Positions 22,007 to 23,963 of a DNA stretch of 23,963 nucleotides are shown here, in pieces. Source of the stretch: Pseudomonadota bacterium (lineage in GTDB: Bacteria > Pseudomonadota > Alphaproteobacteria > Sphingomonadales > Sphingomonadaceae). The notes under the pieces are model-generated. The model was not told the origin of the DNA. It saw only the letters and a list, made by a program, of their open reading frames with translations, and ran no database searches. The position numbers were made by a program, and so were the translations under genes. Each line of letters starts with the position of its first letter. Positions within the stretch are counted from its first letter, which is position 1. The stretch is taken from positions 1 through 23,963 of the forward strand of contig JAEZFL010000147.1 in NCBI GenBank assembly GCA_023417515.1. The letters are read 5' to 3'.

Positions 22007-23089
22007 TCAGAGCGGTCCTGCGACGAGGTTGACCAGCTCGGACTGGCGGTGAACTCCGAGCTTGTCGAAGATCGCGGTGAGGTGGCTGCGCACCGTCGTC
22101 TCCCGGATGCCCAGGCGCTCGGCGACCGCGGCGCGGCCGTCGCCGCGGGCGATCTCGACCGCGACGTCGGCTTCGGCGCGGGTCAGGCGATGGGTCTCGA
22201 CGAGGCGCTGGATCCGGGTGCGGCGCTGCGCCTCCGGCACCGCGACATGGACGAGCGCGGCGGGCTGGTCGATCTGAAGCCAGTGCGGCGCGGGCTCGCT
22301 TTCGCCCTGGACCGGGACGATGGTGAAGCGCAGAAGCACGCCGTCGTCGCCCATCAGCTCGCAGCTGCCGCCGGCGGAGTGGCCGTTGCCGGCGATGAGG
22401 CGCTCGAGCGACCGGTCGAAGGTCCGCAGCCGACGGCGGCTACCGTCAGACACCAGGAAGCCGGCCTCGGCGAGGCTGGCGCAGGTCGGGCCGTCGTCGG
22501 ACAGCAGCCGACCGCGCCGATCGACGACGAGGAAGCCTGATTGCGCCGAATCCGCGCCTTGAGCGGCGGCGAGCTGGGCGAGGCGGAGGCGGCGGTGAAT
22601 CTCGACGGCGCGGACGAGATGGTCGACGAGGCCGTCGAAGCGGCGGCGTTCCTCGCTCGAATGCTCCTCGCCGGCCGGCTTGTAGACCGAGGCCATGACG
22701 GTGCCTTCGTCGTCGGCGACGAGATTGGCGCCCCGCATTCCGAAGCCGAGGCCCTGCGGCGCCCACCATTCATTGTAGATGGCGGTGTGGCGGATCGTCT
22801 CGCGCTCCTCGCCGTCGTCGAAGTCGAAGATCCGGCCGACGGGATAGAGGACGGCGTGGCGCCAGTGCGGCGAATATTGCCGCCAGCGCTCCTTGTAGGA
22901 CGCGACCGATTCCGGATCCATCATCGGGGCGAGGCCGCCGTTCAGGCCATTCTGGTCGAAGAAGTGGAGCACGCATTGCGAGGACCCGGTGATCCCCGCG
23001 ACCGCGCGCACCGCGTCGGCCCAGCGCTCGCCGTTGAGCGCGGCCTCGTAGATCAAGGATACGACCTGGTCCTGTCCGTCGCCGTGCAT
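22007..23089 (-). CDS. LuxR-type transcriptional regulator with N-terminal sensor region
   Basis: The 360-residue protein ends in a LuxR-type helix-turn-helix (about 300-357): HRLTRAEADVAVEIARGDG, then AVAERLGIRETTVRSHLTAIFDKLGVHRQSELV. The N-terminal 180 residues (beginning with QDQVVSLIYEAALNGERWADAVRAVAGITG) look like an autoinducer-binding or PAS/GAF-like sensor fold of unknown ligand; a second, PAS-like stretch spans about 185-280. No phospho-acceptor receiver is seen, so it is not a response regulator. ATG 23089 is preceded by GAGGGGG eight bases upstream; a TTG at 23110 is a weaker choice that would swallow that site. It diverges from urcA over 274 bases that hold repeats and dyads, so urcA or its own gene is a plausible target. 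No luxI-like gene is present. Confidence 0.88.
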   Translation of the reverse strand: MHGDGQDQVVSLIYEAALNGERWADAVRAVAGITGSSQCVLHFFDQNGLNGGLAPMMDPESVASYKERWRQYSPHWRHAVLYPVGRIFDFDDGEERETIRHTAIYNEWWAPQGLGFGMRGANLVADDEGTVMASVYKPAGEEHSSEERRRFDGLVDHLVRAVEIHRRLRLAQLAAAQGADSAQSGFLVVDRRGRLLSDDGPTCASLAEAGFLVSDGSRRRLRTFDRSLERLIAGNGHSAGGSCELMGDDGVLLRFTIVPVQGESEPAPHWLQIDQPAALVHVAVPEAQRRTRIQRLVETHRLTRAEADVAVEIARGDGRAAVAERLGIRETTVRSHLTAIFDKLGVHRQSELVNLVAGPL

Positions 23090-23217
23090 CGGGGAATCCC
23101 CCTCGATCAACCGTACGCGACCGCAAGCTGTCGCATTTCCTTAGCATGCGGACGGTACGAAGCGCCACCTGTCGCTCCCGCCACTAGCTCAAAACCGCGG
23201 GTAACCCGTTGGACCTG

Positions 23218-23265
23218 CGACGAATAGCGACGAACGTACGACGAAGATGTCGGACAAACGTCCGA
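23218..23265. promoter_or_regulatory. Operator-like array: three phased CGACGAA repeats and a dyad
   Basis: CGACGAA occurs at 23218, 23228 and 23239, that is, 10 and 11 bases apart, close to one helical turn. A perfect 6-base dyad, TCGGAC-AAAC-GTCCGA (23250-23265), follows. Another short dyad, CGGGT-A-ACCCG, lies at 23198-23208. All are between the divergent luxR-type gene and urcA. Confidence 0.45.
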
Positions 23266-23300
23266 TGTGGACCAAAGCGAATCGGCATAGATGAGATGAA

Positions 23301-23336
23301 GTCGGTCCGCCGATGCGGGGGTTCGCGGACGCCGAC
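23301..23336 (+). promoter_or_regulatory. Stem-loop in the presumed urcA 5' untranslated region
   Basis: GTCGGTCCGC (23301-23310) can pair with GCGGA (23325-23329) and CCGAC (23332-23336), leaving a two-base bulge. It ends 17 bases before the GGAGG ribosome site (23353-23357). No U-run follows, so it is not a classical terminator. Confidence 0.4.
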
Positions 23337-23363
23337 CGGCACAGATGAACTTGGAGGATGATC

Positions 23364-23690
23364 ATGAACAGGACTGTCGTGCCGGTCGCCATCTTGAGCG
23401 CCGCTCTCTTCTTTACCGCCAGCAATGCGCAGGCCCAGCCGAGTCATGTCAGCGAGCCGGTCAGCTATGCCGATCTCGACCTGCGGACGCCGGCCGGCCG
23501 GGCCACGCTCGACAGCCGGATCGAGGCGACCGCGCGCCGTTTGTGCGAGGTCAACGGCCCCAACAGCGGCTTCAACGAATGGCGCGAGCAGCGCCGCTGC
23601 ATGCGCGAGGCGATGTACCTCGCCCGCAGCCGCGCCCGGGTGGCGATCGCCCAGGCCCAGAGCGACGGCATCTCGCTCGCTTCGCGTTGA
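23364..23690 (+). CDS. UrcA family exported protein
   Basis: The 108-residue protein has a signal peptide (MNRTVVPVAILSAALFFTAS, cut probably after NAQA) and a mature part of about 83 residues typical of the UrcA family: VSYADLDLRTPAGRATLDSRIEATARRLC, then RRCMREAMYLARSRA. The two cysteines, in RRLCEVN and RRCMREA, probably form a disulfide in the periplasm. UrcA proteins are common in sphingomonads and relatives; their function is not known. ATG 23364 lies six bases after GGAGG; ATG 23358 touches that site and is unlikely. The gene diverges from the LuxR-type regulator and is followed 24 bases on by a strong hairpin terminator, so it is a single-gene unit. Confidence 0.92.
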   Translation: MNRTVVPVAILSAALFFTASNAQAQPSHVSEPVSYADLDLRTPAGRATLDSRIEATARRLCEVNGPNSGFNEWREQRRCMREAMYLARSRARVAIAQAQSDGISLASR

Positions 23691-23714
23691 TCCCACGACG
23701 CGGGGGAAAGGGGA

Positions 23715-23757
23715 ACCGGCGCCGTCCACTGGGGAGAGGGCGGCGCCGGTCTTCTTA
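23715..23757 (+). terminator. Terminator-like hairpin after urcA
   Basis: ACCGGCGCCG (23715-23724) pairs perfectly with CGGCGCCGGT (23741-23750) around a 16-base loop, followed by CTTCTTA. The T-run is weak, but the stem is strong and correctly placed. Confidence 0.75.
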
Positions 23758-23963
23758 TCAGCCGAGAGGGAGGGGGAGATGCTTCGACCAAGGAGAAAGG
23801 CGAAGGCGCCGGGGCCGCGGGTGGTGCGGCCCGCGCCGAGCGCCAGAACCTGACCGACGGCCGGACGGCCCGTGCCCTCACCCCGTCGCCGCCGGGCGAC
23901 GACGTCCCACAACCAGACCGGAGAGGGCCGATTGTTAAATTGAAGCGAAAATGCCGGGCAAGG
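23758..23963. other. No supported gene at the right end
   Basis: I see no gene with codon structure or a recognisable product on either strand. A 24-codon frame from ATG 23779 has a purine-rich leader (AGGGGGAG) but reads as Arg/Pro-rich low-complexity sequence. An ATG at 23951 near the edge could begin a gene outside the window. The local drop in GC from about 23933 would suit a promoter. Confidence 0.5.

Noticed and set aside
23779..23853. Possible 24-codon gene with a purine-rich leader after urcA
   Set aside because: Arg/Pro-rich, no similarity, too short to judge, and the purine run may be chance.

Overview
The window is a dense, very GC-rich piece of bacterial chromosome. It most likely comes from a sphingomonad-type alphaproteobacterium. 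The evidence is the gene set (a CrtY lycopene cyclase, a UrcA-family exported protein, several exported peptidases, a GreA-like/Myb-like pair), a TTAA-N7-TTAAC motif of the CtrA type, and the intergenic palindromes. It looks like ordinary chromosome: I see no integrase, transposase, phage gene, tRNA, rRNA or CRISPR array.

Layout. (1) 1-1780, plus strand: the 3' end of a LysR regulator, a small three-helix membrane protein, trmD and rplS, all overlapping or nearly touching and closed by a strong intrinsic terminator. (2) 1786-4881, minus strand: a membrane-bound M28-type peptidase and a DUF2189-like membrane protein. (3) 5041-8372, plus strand: an exported dipeptidyl-peptidase-IV-like enzyme and asd. 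(4) 8463-14259, minus strand: a tryptophan operon in the order trpL-trpD-trpCF-trpB-trpA, followed by a nitronate-monooxygenase-like gene. It contains an attenuator with a Trp-rich leader peptide, a fused TrpC-TrpF enzyme, and a TrpB whose C-terminal tail is encoded by an inverted pair of palindromes. (5) 14446-19533, plus strand: crtY, a membrane chemoreceptor-like protein and an exported M3 peptidase. (6) 19676-19873, plus strand: a 65-residue secreted protein whose stop codon overlaps that of the convergent pirin gene. (7) 19870-21969, minus strand: GreA-like protein, 59-residue DNA-binding-like protein, palindromic element, DUF188/YaiI protein and pirin. (8) 22007-23089, minus strand: a LuxR-type regulator, divergent from urcA (23364-23690, plus) across a 274-bp gap rich in repeats and dyads. 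The last 206 bases hold no gene I can support.

How it works together. The trp genes make tryptophan from anthranilate; trpE and trpG are not here and must be elsewhere. The leader peptide has a W-H-W-W-W run and ends in W just before its stop. It is followed by a GC stem and a U-run ahead of trpD, which is the classical arrangement for ribosome-mediated attenuation. The leader start has no Shine-Dalgarno sequence and lies at the expected transcription start, so it may be leaderless, as is known for rhizobial trpL. The exported S9, M3 and M28 enzymes suggest peptide scavenging in the envelope. I do not see a wholly new defence or mobile system. The best candidates for new biology are the trp attenuator, the palindrome-encoded TrpB tail, the GreA-like/Myb-like gene pair and the repeat-rich LuxR/urcA control region.
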